Below, piece after piece: positions 1 to 8,319 of a stretch of 20,727 nt of DNA. Each line of letters starts with the position of its first letter. The first letter of the stretch is position 1. Source of the DNA: a virus; the IMG/VR virus record IMGVR_UViG_3300042400_000842, positions 1 to 20,727 of that record; one strand, written 5' to 3'. The position numbers and the translations under genes were made by a program. The notes below the pieces were generated by a model. That model did no database searches and was not told where the DNA came from. It saw nothing but the letters and a program-made list of their open reading frames with translations.

Positions 1-1799
1 CCTATAGTACTATACCCTACATATACATTGTTTGTTCCAGTAGTGTTTGCGTTAACTCCGTTAGATCCGTACCCTGCAAATGCACCAATTGCAGTGTTTT
101 GTGCACCTGATGTGTTAGAATATAATGTCCCAGCACCTATCCCAACGTTTGCACTACCGTCTTGCACATTTTGCATTGATTGAGAACCAACTGATGTGTT
201 TACATTAGCAGTTGTTGATCCATACAGCGATTGCATACCAATCGCAATGTTTGATGTGCCTGTTGTATTACCACTAAATGCAGAAAAACCAATAACAGTA
301 TTAGATGCAACGTTGCTTCCGCCTAACCCGATTGTTAATCCATTAATTGTAGAATCACTTGTTAGTACTACTGATGTACCAGTTGCAGCACCAATTGCTG
401 GAGTAATTAATGTAGGAGTATTTGCAAATACTAATTTACCTGTACCGGTTTCATCTGAAATAACACTTGCTAATTCATCTGAAGTTGTTGCAGCAAATGA
501 TGATAATTTAGTACCTGTGCCGCCTGTGTATGCTACTGTTCCACCTGCGCCAAATGCTACAGATGATGTATCAGTACCAGTAAAGGTTAATGTATTGCTT
601 ACGGTTAATACTTTATCAGTTGCAATAGTTAATGTACCGGTTGATGCAGTAAGTGTTAACCCGTTTATTGATGTAGCAGTAGCAACACCAATAGTAGGTG
701 TAATTAGAACTGGACTAGTATCCATTACAAATTTAGTACCTGTACCGGTTTGACTTGTAATAGATGTAACATTGCCGGTACCTGTAATTGGTCCTGTCAT
801 ATTTGCATTTGTAGTAACAGTTGCAGCATTTCCGCCAATGCTTAAATTAGTAACAGGGGTAGTTGACACAACTGAAAATGGTGCAGTACCTTGTGCAAGA
901 GTTGATGTTATTTGTCCGGAAAAGTTACCAGTGGTTGCAGTTAATGCAGCTATTTTTAAGTTATCATAGACTGCATTACCAAAATCAATTGTAGTTGACG
1001 GTGCAGTAATTGTTCCGCTAAACAATTTCCACGATCTATCAGATTCACTAGCATCTCTTACTAAACCGGTATATGTTTTTACACCTGTTGCAGTTGCAAT
1101 ATAAGACGCATACCAACCAACATCTACAATATCACCCGGGTTATTTTTAGCCAACATTACTAATGTGTCAGTTACTTCAATAGTTGATGCACTTAACTGA
1201 CTTGCAGTACCATTAAAGAAAATATCACCAGCTACTTGTAAATTATGATTAATTGTTGTAGTTCCAGTACCGGATGCACCAATGCTAATAGTTCCTGCAG
1301 CACTTGCAAAGTTTACAGTAGTTGCGTTAGTATTGAGTAAATCAAAACTAGTTGACGTAGTAACAATTGAGTTTTTAATTGTAGGACTGTCGTTAAACAT
1401 TAATATTGCACCAGCAACATAACCAGTCTCGTCTGAAATAACACCTGCTAACTCAGCTGATGTAGTAGTTGAAAATACTGATAATTTATCTTTCGTATAA
1501 GTTACTGTTCCCCCGGTACTAACTTCAACTGCAGCTGAATCAGTGCCAGTAAATGATATAGTGTTGCTTACAGTTAATACTTTATTATTTGCAATAGTCA
1601 ACGTCGCATTACCGGTTGGTTGAGTAAACATTACTTTATTAATTGAAGTAGCAGTCGCAATACCTATGTCAGGAGTAACTAATGAAGGACTTGTATTTAA
1701 TACAACACTTCCGGTACCAGTTGATACTGTTACGCCAGTACCTCCGTGAATAACTGGAAGAGTTCCTCCTTTTAGAATGTTTGAAAGATTTTTTGACAT
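1..1799 (-). CDS. Tail-fibre-like structural protein, C-terminus cut by window edge
   Basis: The frame is open without a stop from the ATG at 1799 to the left edge, so at least 599 residues are visible and the C-terminus is missing. AAGGAA lies 9 nt before the ATG. The protein is rich in Thr, Ser, Gly, Asn and Val, as phage fibres are. A module of about 85 residues (TPxIGxATATSIN through FTGTD to SDETG) occurs near residues 36-123 and again near 362-451, and a third copy starts near 460. Between them, near 190-253, is a fibre-type segment (IEVTDTLVML, then DVGWYASY, then DRSWKLF). The last 100 visible residues are short repeats of the NTAIG/SNIAIG kind, which resemble the beta-roll head repeats of trimeric adhesins. 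It lies 31 bases after the next fibre-like gene. The likely role is host attachment in the virion. The exact fibre identity (long, short or whisker) cannot be decided. Confidence 0.8.
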   Translation of the reverse strand, partial: MSKNLSNILKGGTLPVIHGGTGVTVSTGTGSVVLNTSPSLVTPDIGIATATSINKVMFTQPTGNATLTIANNKVLTVSNTISFTGTDSAAVEVSTGGTVTYTKDKLSVFSTTTSAELAGVISDETGYVAGAILMFNDSPTIKNSIVTTSTSFDLLNTNATTVNFASAAGTISIGASGTGTTTINHNLQVAGDIFFNGTASQLSASTIEVTDTLVMLAKNNPGDIVDVGWYASYIATATGVKTYTGLVRDASESDRSWKLFSGTITAPSTTIDFGNAVYDNLKIAALTATTGNFSGQITSTLAQGTAPFSVVSTTPVTNLSIGGNAATVTTNANMTGPITGTGNVTSITSQTGTGTKFVMDTSPVLITPTIGVATATSINGLTLTASTGTLTIATDKVLTVSNTLTFTGTDTSSVAFGAGGTVAYTGGTGTKLSSFAATTSDELASVISDETGTGKLVFANTPTLITPAIGAATGTSVVLTSDSTINGLTIGLGGSNVASNTVIGFSAFSGNTTGTSNIAIGMQSLYGSTTANVNTSVGSQSMQNVQDGSANVGIGAGTLYSNTSGAQNTAIGAFAGYGSNGVNANTTGTNNVYVGYSTI

Positions 1800-1830
1800 T
1801 TAAAATTCCTTGTTGATATACGGTTTATTT

Positions 1831-3651
1831 TTATCCAGTAACTTCTGCGGTATTGCATACTGCTACCCATTTAATTGTTTTATTTGCTTCGCCAGTAACT
1901 GTAATTCGTAATCCACCGTTAACGGTATCTTCTGAAATAACACAATCCCACAAAGCCGAATCTTCTGCTAGCACAGTTTTAATCGGTACTCCGACAAAAT
2001 TAGTTGTTGCTGCAATAGTATTACGATCAATCACTCCTTCAAATTTATAGCCTGCAGACTCGTTATCTGCATCTGTCCGTCTTGCGGTTACTAAAATTGA
2101 AAATGTATAAGTGCTGTCGTTTGGTAAAATTAGTTGATTAGTTGCACTTGGCACTTCGCCGTCAAATGTCAATGCAGTAGGTGTAGCAGTTGCTGTTGTA
2201 ACTCGAGAAACAACTCGACTATTTGAAATAGTTAATCCTGCAGATCCGCTGCTTGGTCCGGTTGGTGTTTGTTCTAACTTCCAGTTAGTAACTGCTGCAA
2301 TATACACAAATGATACAAATGTACCTTCTAAGTCTAAAACTACATCAGTAGTACCTTCAATTGTGCCAACTGCGCCCGGAACAACTGTTACTTCTTTACC
2401 GCTAATACCAAATGTATTTGCAACATCAATAATACCAACAACATCGCCGTCATTTGGTGCATCTGGTAGTGTAATTGTAAACCCACCAGCTGTTGAATTT
2501 GCTCTAACTAAATTATTTGATAATGCAGTATAATTGCTTGTTTCAATTCCTGGACTTGATTGTAAACCGCCGCCTACAGTACCCCATAATGTACCGTTAA
2601 ATCCTTCAAACGATTTAATAGTTGTGTTATATCGTATGTTACCTGCAGCAGCATTAGTTGGACGACCACCGGCACCAGTTGTTGGACCTGATGGAAGAGT
2701 AGCTGAAGTAGTTACTTGCAAGTTATTAAATTTACTGTTACCAGGAGTAGTTAACCCAATATCTACATTGTTAATTGTACCTGTAGTTCCTGATGTAAGA
2801 GTAATAACACCAGTGCCATCTGTTGTAAGTGTAATGTCTCGGTTAGCATCACCTATAATATCCACATTACCGGTAAGTGTTAAATTATATGCACTTTCGA
2901 TATTTGATACAAAAAATACAGTATCACCTGTTATACTTTGTATTTGGTCAATATAAATTCCATCGATTAGTATTTTTCCAATTAAATTTTTAACACTGTC
3001 TGTTTCGCCAACATAAAATTCAATTGCGTCTGCAGTTGCTAGAACTTGTGAATTAGTAACAGTTCCTGCTGTTTGCAAAAGTTGACTAACAATAGCACGA
3101 CCACTGTCTGCTTCAACATAATTTTCAAGATATTGTTTAGTTACAATGCTGTTAGAAACTAAGGTACGATTATGATAATCAGTAGCTGAATTTGGTGTTT
3201 CTATAGTTACTGTAGTGTTATCATTTGTTAAACTAAGAGTAATGCCTACGTCGTTACTCGAGACTTTATTTAAATTAGCAGTATTTGCATATAAATTAGT
3301 TAAGGTAGTAGTTGTGTTAGAAGTAGTGTTTAATACAAATGCAGATAATGATTCGTCAAATATTAAACTTGCAGATAATTTTAATCCGCTAGGTAATCCG
3401 TTAGATGTTCCACGATCAATTTCAAAACCAGATTGGTCGGCAGCTTTTGTAATTCCGGGACCTACTTCACCTTTATTTAAAACGATTATATTATCAGCAA
3501 TAGTAGTATTCGTCGTTTGGATTTCAGTAGTAGTGCCTTCAACAACGATATTACCGGTAACATGTAACGAATCAGTATCTAACGTAATTTTTTTACCAGA
3601 AGGTACTTGAACTATGTAATCACCTTGGCTAATTTTTAATATTTTTGACAT
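1831..3651 (-). CDS. Tail-fibre-like virion protein, 606 aa
   Basis: Complete gene starting at ATG 3651, with GAGGA six bases upstream. Residues about 10-75 (TGNIVVEGTTTEI, then NIIVLNKGE and FEIDRG) match the N-terminal style of fibre proteins in marine and far T4-like phages. Near 336-358 is a GNIRYNT...FNGTLW segment, common where fibre modules join. Residues 365-477 form a beta-rich module with FTITLPDAPNDGD. Residues 478-606 (ARRTDADNESAGYKFEG, GEANKTIKWVA) form a C-terminal domain that I recognise from many phage fibre and receptor-binding proteins. No catalytic site is visible. It lies between a terminator and the next fibre-like gene, so the two may share a transcript. A structural fibre or fibre-tip role is inferred from composition and module style, not from one diagnostic motif. 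Confidence 0.8.
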   Translation of the reverse strand: MSKILKISQGDYIVQVPSGKKITLDTDSLHVTGNIVVEGTTTEIQTTNTTIADNIIVLNKGEVGPGITKAADQSGFEIDRGTSNGLPSGLKLSASLIFDESLSAFVLNTTSNTTTTLTNLYANTANLNKVSSNDVGITLSLTNDNTTVTIETPNSATDYHNRTLVSNSIVTKQYLENYVEADSGRAIVSQLLQTAGTVTNSQVLATADAIEFYVGETDSVKNLIGKILIDGIYIDQIQSITGDTVFFVSNIESAYNLTLTGNVDIIGDANRDITLTTDGTGVITLTSGTTGTINNVDIGLTTPGNSKFNNLQVTTSATLPSGPTTGAGGRPTNAAAGNIRYNTTIKSFEGFNGTLWGTVGGGLQSSPGIETSNYTALSNNLVRANSTAGGFTITLPDAPNDGDVVGIIDVANTFGISGKEVTVVPGAVGTIEGTTDVVLDLEGTFVSFVYIAAVTNWKLEQTPTGPSSGSAGLTISNSRVVSRVTTATATPTALTFDGEVPSATNQLILPNDSTYTFSILVTARRTDADNESAGYKFEGVIDRNTIAATTNFVGVPIKTVLAEDSALWDCVISEDTVNGGLRITVTGEANKTIKWVAVCNTAEVTG

Positions 3652-3662
3652 TTATATTCCTC

Positions 3663-3685
3663 AAAAAGGGGCCTTGCGACCCCTT
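3663..3685 (-). terminator. Intrinsic terminator after the 321-aa gene
   Basis: Read on the minus strand, AAGGGGTC-GCAA-GGCCCCTT forms an 8-bp stem (one G-U pair) closed by a GNRA-type GCAA tetraloop, and TTTTTGA follows. It lies between the stop of the 321-aa gene (3698) and the start of the 606-aa gene (3651), so it would end transcripts of the former. Confidence 0.8.
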
Positions 3686-3697
3686 ATCTAATTTTTA

Positions 3698-4663
3698 TTA
3701 ACCGTTTTCTATTTTTACTGATACATTTGCTGTTGCAGTGCCAAGTGTCCATTGAGGTCTTTGATAAACTCCAGCAGAGGTTGCAGGAAATTGGTGTCCA
3801 GTAACAGAAGATGTATCTGGAACAATAACTACTTTACGTGAAGTTAATTTTTTAACAAAATATGGTTTACCGGCACTATCAGTTGCTTTAATCATCATTT
3901 CGCCAACTGCAGCAGGTGTGCCAACTGTTATTAGTTTTGCAATAATTGGTGTAGTAGTATCTGAGGTAACAACTTTATAACGATCGGTTGAAACTTGTTT
4001 AACAATGTCAGCTTGTTTAGAAGATGACGCAGTATATGCATACGCAATAATTGCAGACTCTGGATTAAATCCTGAACCTACTGTAGCAGTATTTGCAATT
4101 GGAGTAGTCATTACCACGGTTCCTAATACAACAGATTGTGTTGCTGCTGCAGTTGGAGTTGTAGTTGTGTAACCTGAACCAGGTAATACTTTTACTGATT
4201 TAGCTTGGAAGGTAATAGTAATTTCAGCGCCTGTGCCAGTTCCACCGACTGCGGCAACTTTAACACCAGGTAATGCTTCAAAACTACCACGACTTGCTCC
4301 AGTACCAGTAAAGTTAACTAAGCCAATTGGACCAGTTGCGCCACCGCCAGTGATGCTAGCTACAACTGCAACAGCTGTGCCGCCTGCAGTTGATAATGTA
4401 AGAGTGTCGCCAACAGTATAACCTGTACCCGGAGTAGTAGTTGCACCGGTTGCTGCTTCTGAAGTAATAGTTGCAGTAGCAGCTGTACCTTTTACTAAAT
4501 TAGGTGCACCAGTTAATGTTACTAACGGACGAGTAGTGTATGTACTAGCAGTAGTTACTGGAATACTTGCTACACTTTTACCGCCAATACCATCATCTGC
4601 AGTAGTGGATGCTGAACCGACATTACGGTTACCAAAATATCTTTTATTGAGTGGACGTCCCAT
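3698..4663 (-). CDS. Repeat-rich structural protein, 321 aa, unrecognised
   Basis: Starts at ATG 4663 with AAAGGAG eight bases upstream. After the basic start MGRPLNKRYFGNRN, the protein is almost entirely Ala, Thr, Gly, Val and Ser. It has recurring PGTGYTVGDTL, PGSGYTTTTP and GTGTGAEITI turns (residues about 78-175), which look like repeated short beta-strand units ending in glycine-rich loops. No signal peptide, membrane segment or catalytic motif is visible. Its place between fibre-like genes and the head cluster, and its low-complexity beta composition, suggest a virion surface, decoration or fibre-associated protein. I recall similar MGRPLNK starts in T4-like environmental phages but cannot name a function. 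It has its own upstream late-promoter-like element and a downstream terminator, so it may be expressed alone at a high level. Confidence 0.75.
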   Translation of the reverse strand: MGRPLNKRYFGNRNVGSASTTADDGIGGKSVASIPVTTASTYTTRPLVTLTGAPNLVKGTAATATITSEAATGATTTPGTGYTVGDTLTLSTAGGTAVAVVASITGGGATGPIGLVNFTGTGASRGSFEALPGVKVAAVGGTGTGAEITITFQAKSVKVLPGSGYTTTTPTAAATQSVVLGTVVMTTPIANTATVGSGFNPESAIIAYAYTASSSKQADIVKQVSTDRYKVVTSDTTTPIIAKLITVGTPAAVGEMMIKATDSAGKPYFVKKLTSRKVVIVPDTSSVTGHQFPATSAGVYQRPQWTLGTATANVSVKIENG

Positions 4664-4741
4664 TGTTTTCTCCTTTGACGTTTTAAGCCATACGCAGTGG
4701 GTACTGCATAAGTCTGTGTTTACAGCACTTGAATGACTAAG

Positions 4742-4749
4742 TATTTATC
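4742..4749 (-). promoter_or_regulatory. Late-promoter-like element GATAAATA
   Basis: The minus strand reads GGATAAATAC, one base from the T4 late consensus TATAAATA. It overlaps the stop codon of the 192-aa gene and lies about 78 bases before the 321-aa start, which would give a leader of about 70 nt. Confidence 0.5.
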
Positions 4750-5323
4750 CGTAGGTGATACCTAACGCAATCTGATTTATTTGCGCTATATCACGATGTG
4801 GATATACTTGATTACTGCGGAAACTAATTATGATTCCAAATGACGGATCGGAGACATTGGTACTAGTTAATCCAGTTGTTCCCCATAAATTAGTAGAACT
4901 ACCGTATATATTAGAGTCGCCTATTATAGGAAGTAATGGACTATTATCACCTGTATACATATTACTTTGTACAGGATTAACTGGACTTGCCATGTTATCA
5001 CCAATTGCTTCGCCATTTAGCGTTAATTGCAATCGTAAATCTTCAATTCTTGAAAATCGATGCATTAGCAATGAAAATTCTATACCTACTACTGATTGCT
5101 CAGTGTCTAGAATATTAAGTCCAGTACACCATAACTCGCTAGTATGACTGAGATATTTCTCCATCCACAACCCACTGATAGTATAAAGCGGTTGCTTAGT
5201 AACAGCATAGTTGTTATCATATATTGCGCCATTGTGATTCCATCCTATAATAGGTTGCATCAAATAATCGTCTGTAGGTGTAACTTCTTGAATTGTGGTA
5301 GGTGTATAGAATTGTGTTGTCAT
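4745..5323 (-). CDS. Conserved-looking virion-region protein, 192 aa, function unknown
   Basis: Frame from ATG 5323 to TAA at 4745. I do not recognise it. It has no membrane segment or catalytic signature. It contains aromatic/Gly/Asn stretches (IIGWNHNGAIYD, residues 25-36) and a C-terminal FGIIISFRSNQ...QINQIALGITYG that looks like the edge strands of a beta-sandwich. It lies directly between the gp23 terminator and the 321-aa structural gene, so a minor structural role (neck, decoration or fibre attachment) is plausible but only inferred from position. There is no Shine-Dalgarno sequence before the ATG. Instead a GATAAATA late-promoter-like element ends 4 bases upstream, which raises the possibility of a leaderless transcript. 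The next in-frame ATG (Met22) also lacks a ribosome site. Confidence 0.7.
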   Translation of the reverse strand: MTTQFYTPTTIQEVTPTDDYLMQPIIGWNHNGAIYDNNYAVTKQPLYTISGLWMEKYLSHTSELWCTGLNILDTEQSVVGIEFSLLMHRFSRIEDLRLQLTLNGEAIGDNMASPVNPVQSNMYTGDNSPLLPIIGDSNIYGSSTNLWGTTGLTSTNVSDPSFGIIISFRSNQVYPHRDIAQINQIALGITYG

Positions 5324-5327
5324 GATG

Positions 5328-5335
5328 TATTTATC
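5328..5335 (-). promoter_or_regulatory. Late-promoter-like element GATAAATA abutting the 192-aa start
   Basis: The minus strand reads GATAAATA-CATC-ATG. This is seven of eight bases of the T4 late consensus, only 4 bases from the start codon. A T4-type start site would fall at or inside the ATG. Confidence 0.5.
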
Positions 5336-5339
5336 ATAA

Positions 5340-5363
5340 AAAAAGGCTCCAAAGAGCCTTTTT
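5340..5363 (-). terminator. Intrinsic terminator downstream of gp23
   Basis: AAAAAGGCTC-CAAA-GAGCCTTTTT is a perfect 10-bp stem with a 4-base loop. It has A/T flanks on both sides, so it could work in both directions. It lies 25 bases after the gp23 stop on the minus strand, where a strong terminator after the capsid gene is expected. Confidence 0.88.
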
Positions 5364-5387
5364 AATATAATTAAACCTAAGTTTAAA

Positions 5388-6560
5388 TTAGCTAAATCTT
5401 ACGTTAGCGTTAGAAATACCAACACGACCTAAATAGTCAGCAGCGTTACCCAAAGATGACGCAGTGTTAGAAAGTTCAACATAACCATAACGTGTCATGA
5501 ACGATACAACTGGTTCAAATGTTGATGGATCTAAAACAACACCTGATGACATCAAAGGAATGTAAGGGCAATAAAACGCAGGAGCGTCTGATTCTGAACC
5601 ACCTTTGTAACCAATTAAGATAGATGTGTTATCAGTTGCATAACTGTTAACATATACTTTCAATGAATTGTTTAATGTACCAACAAATTTAGTGTTAGTA
5701 GGAGCTTCAAAAGTACCTTCAGTAGTACGAGCAAAAGCTGAAGTAGTAGCTGATTGTAAAATTGTTAAAGCAAATGGAGATACAACAGCATAGTTGCCAG
5801 CGCCACGACGTGTACGTTGTGCAATTAAGTTACTTACACGGTTGATTTGAACAGCTAATGCAGCATGTTCGTCACCTACGAAAGTAGCAGTACCTGATAC
5901 TGCAGATTGGTCATATCTTTCAACATCTGAACCAGCCAATGTTAACAATGAAGCGATAATTTCTTGATCAATCTCAGCAGTAATTTCTTGAGCTAATGCA
6001 GCCATAATTTCTGCTTCAACGTCAATACCTTGTTGTGCTTGAGCGTCTTGAGCAGCTTCAAATGTCCAGCGAGCTGATAACTTACGAGTTTTTGCTTCAA
6101 CTGTTTGTTTCAAGATTTGAATGCTCATTTTTTTGCCTGCTTGTCCTTCTAAAGTTGCAGTTGATGCAGCTTTCGCTGTAGCTGATTCATTACCTGAATA
6201 GCTTTCTGCAATTTTGAATGGGCTTAATGCTTCTTCGCCTGCTAATACACCAGCACCTGTGCTAGAATCTGCATAACGAACACGCAATGTATGGATTTGA
6301 CCAACTGGGCCAGTCATCGGTTGTACACCTACCAATTCGTTAGCAATAACAGTTGGCATAACACGACGAATTACTGGTAAAATCACACGGTTTAAAGTTG
6401 AGATGTTTCCAGCTGATGTAGCACCAGCAGTAGGAGATTCTATCAAATACCTACGTGTATTTTCAAGTGTTACGCCCATTACTGATTTTTTTGTACCTGT
6501 CAAGCCTTCTAAAAGTGCTTGCTTTGTTTCTGCCCAACGGCCATTAAGTAGTTCTGACAT
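5388..6560 (-). CDS. 23: Major capsid protein, T4 gp23-like
   Basis: HK97-fold capsid protein of T4-like phages that forms the hexamers of the head. Recognised from the N-terminal pattern (LTGTKKSVMGVTLENTRRYL, residues 20-39), the LPVIRRVMPTVIANELVGVQPM segment (61-82), WTFEAAQDAQAQQGID, and the C-terminal YIPLMSSG and DPSTFEPVVSFMTRYGY blocks, together with its place after gp22. At 390 aa it is much shorter than T4 gp23 (521 aa), as in far-T4 phages that lack the large insertion domain. The T4 prohead protease cuts after (Ile/Leu)-X-Glu. Leu39-Ile40-Glu41 followed by Ser42 is the best candidate and would remove about 41 residues. The start has TTAGGAG 8 bases upstream. TATAAAAA at the end of gp22 may be a weak late promoter. 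A strong terminator follows. Confidence 0.95.
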   Translation of the reverse strand: MSELLNGRWAETKQALLEGLTGTKKSVMGVTLENTRRYLIESPTAGATSAGNISTLNRVILPVIRRVMPTVIANELVGVQPMTGPVGQIHTLRVRYADSSTGAGVLAGEEALSPFKIAESYSGNESATAKAASTATLEGQAGKKMSIQILKQTVEAKTRKLSARWTFEAAQDAQAQQGIDVEAEIMAALAQEITAEIDQEIIASLLTLAGSDVERYDQSAVSGTATFVGDEHAALAVQINRVSNLIAQRTRRGAGNYAVVSPFALTILQSATTSAFARTTEGTFEAPTNTKFVGTLNNSLKVYVNSYATDNTSILIGYKGGSESDAPAFYCPYIPLMSSGVVLDPSTFEPVVSFMTRYGYVELSNTASSLGNAADYLGRVGISNANVRFS

Positions 6561-6578
6561 TTAAATTCTCCTAAATTT

Positions 6579-7673
6579 TTATAGACCAGCGAGGCGGCGG
6601 ATATCAATAATGTTTGATTCATCTTCGCTGCTACGGGTGGTTGTGGAAACAGCTTTGTTTCCTGTTATTTCTTTAGCTTCTACAAGAGCTTGTCTTTTTT
6701 GTGGTGCTTGTTTACCAGAAATTACTGCCGGTAAGTATTTTTCAAAGCTTTCGTTAAGTTTTGAAGTTTTCACACTCGTCATCAATTCGCCCATAATAGA
6801 GCGTTGTTCAGCGTTTAGAGGAGCCAACAATTCGCTCATAATTGCTTTTCTTTCTTGCGACTCTTTCAACGCAACGATTTCTGCTTGTTTGCTTTCTAAT
6901 ATTTTTTCAGCTTTGACAACTGCATGTGCAGCCTCATTGATGGCCAAATCTTTCATGTCTATGACTTTGAGCAATTTTGCAGTTTCGGATTTTTCATTCA
7001 AGTAACTCGCTTGATATTCAACAGCAAATGCTTCAAATAATTTGCGACCAAAATCTGTACGACGAGCTGATTCAATATCTTCTTTTAATGCAGTAATTTC
7101 AGCGTTTAAGGTAGTACCTACAACACTTTCAACCATTGCAGCTGCACGTTGTACAAACTGTTGTTTTACTCGTTTGATTTCTTGACGACCTTCACGAATC
7201 AGACGAACTTTTGATTCGGCTACGTCTTTTTTATCTTTGTAGAACTCTGCAATTTCTTGTGCAAGAGCTTCTACTACGAAGTGTTCTAATGTACCAAATT
7301 TATTAGCCATTGTCATTTGATCTTCGTGTAATTCTTTAACTTCTTGTGCTAACTGACGTGTAACAAAAGTGTTAACGGTTTTTGCGCTTTCGGTCATTTT
7401 TCTAGCAAATTTAATTTTCATTTCTGCTAGTTGTTTACGATCGTCAACGAATTCACTAAGTTCACTTTGAAGTTGCTCAGAAATCATACGATCAACTGCT
7501 TCAACCATTGTGCTCTTATCATGCTCGTATTTACGAGCGAATTCTTCGCGGAGTTGTTGAGAAACTAATTCACGGTTTTCAACAATACGTTGATCCCATG
7601 CTTGTTCAATAGACTCTTTGATCTCTGCCGAAACCACATTGTTTTCAAATAAAGTTTTTAGTGCGTCCAACAT
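6579..7673 (-). CDS. 22: Prohead core scaffolding protein, gp22-like
   Basis: A 364-aa, highly charged, Lys/Glu/Ala/Gln-rich protein predicted to be almost all alpha-helix and coiled coil from about residue 5 to 300. Its tail is more disordered and ends IIDIRRLAGL. It sits directly between gp21 and gp23, the T4 position of gene 22, whose product is the main internal scaffold of the prohead and is degraded by gp21 during maturation. The sequence itself is fast-evolving and the call rests on order plus composition. Near the C-terminus, EQRSIMGELM and FEKYLPAVISG resemble the conserved end of gp22 proteins, which is thought to contact the capsid. ATG 7673 has AAAGGAGA about 8 bases upstream. The gap to gp21 is 16 bases and to gp23 18 bases, so they are probably cotranscribed. 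Confidence 0.88.
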   Translation of the reverse strand: MLDALKTLFENNVVSAEIKESIEQAWDQRIVENRELVSQQLREEFARKYEHDKSTMVEAVDRMISEQLQSELSEFVDDRKQLAEMKIKFARKMTESAKTVNTFVTRQLAQEVKELHEDQMTMANKFGTLEHFVVEALAQEIAEFYKDKKDVAESKVRLIREGRQEIKRVKQQFVQRAAAMVESVVGTTLNAEITALKEDIESARRTDFGRKLFEAFAVEYQASYLNEKSETAKLLKVIDMKDLAINEAAHAVVKAEKILESKQAEIVALKESQERKAIMSELLAPLNAEQRSIMGELMTSVKTSKLNESFEKYLPAVISGKQAPQKRQALVEAKEITGNKAVSTTTRSSEDESNIIDIRRLAGL

Positions 7674-7689
7674 ATGTGATTCTCCTTTA

Positions 7690-8316
7690 CTATTGGAGTT
7701 TGCTTATTATATTCAATAAGCTCTCTTTGAGGTATTTTTGTGCTTTTGGATCTCCTCTAACTTCTTCCGCTATGCGAAAGGATTTAAGGCCACCTTGTGT
7801 ATTCATTAGGTGTTCGTAAATAGGCGTAGGGTAAGCTCCTGGAGCACTTGGTTGAGCTACCATATCAACTGTGATAATCTCAAAATCTGAAACTTCACCG
7901 GATCCGCTATCGCTAACGTTACCAGATCCGCGTGAACTAACGCCAAGTTTCACTCCGCTTTCTAACATTGTTTTGATTAATTGTCCCATTGGTGTTGGTA
8001 AAATTTTAAGTTTACCGTAACCATTTGGGCCTTCCATCCACATGTTAGTTATCATATGCGAAACTCGGTCTAAGTTTATTTTTAGATCATCTGGATGATC
8101 TACTTCTCCGAGCACAGAATAACCGTTTTGAATTTGATCGTTGAGGGTTTTAACAGCCTTGCTAATCTCGCTCACAGGATACACACGTTGATTTGCGTTG
8201 CGGATGCCACCTTGTATACAAATACCGCTCATATACAAGTTCTTTCCTTCCTTGTCGTCGGATTCAACGATCATTTGTGCTTCGTTGAAGCTAAGGTTTT
8301 CTCGGAGATGTAACAT
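7690..8316 (-). CDS. 21: Prohead core serine protease, gp21-like
   Basis: T4 gp21 family (peptidase S80 type), herpesvirus-protease-like. It cleaves scaffold, gp23 and other head proteins after (Ile/Leu)-X-Glu once the prohead is complete. Visible signatures are RNANQRVYP (residues 39-47), GEVDHPDD with candidate catalytic His74, GVSSRGSG with the serine pair 127-128 that contains the nucleophile, and QPSAPGAYP (155-163). The same blocks occur in T4 gp21 as GELNHPP, GVSSRGLG and PSAPDAW. Its 208 aa match the family length. The start at ATG 8316 lies 3 bases after the stop of the gp67-like gene and has only a weak ribosome site (AGGCAG, 9 bases upstream), which suggests translational coupling. 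Ile182-Ala-Glu184 could be a self-cleavage site. Confidence 0.95.
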   Translation of the reverse strand: MLHLRENLSFNEAQMIVESDDKEGKNLYMSGICIQGGIRNANQRVYPVSEISKAVKTLNDQIQNGYSVLGEVDHPDDLKINLDRVSHMITNMWMEGPNGYGKLKILPTPMGQLIKTMLESGVKLGVSSRGSGNVSDSGSGEVSDFEIITVDMVAQPSAPGAYPTPIYEHLMNTQGGLKSFRIAEEVRGDPKAQKYLKESLLNIISKLQ

Positions 8317-8319
8317 AAA

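Noticed and set aside
196-753. Plus-strand frames (196-753, 772-969) near the left edge
   Set aside because: They lie opposite an uninterrupted minus-strand fibre frame. Their Val/Pro/Ala monotony is the reverse reading of Thr/Gly/Asn codons.
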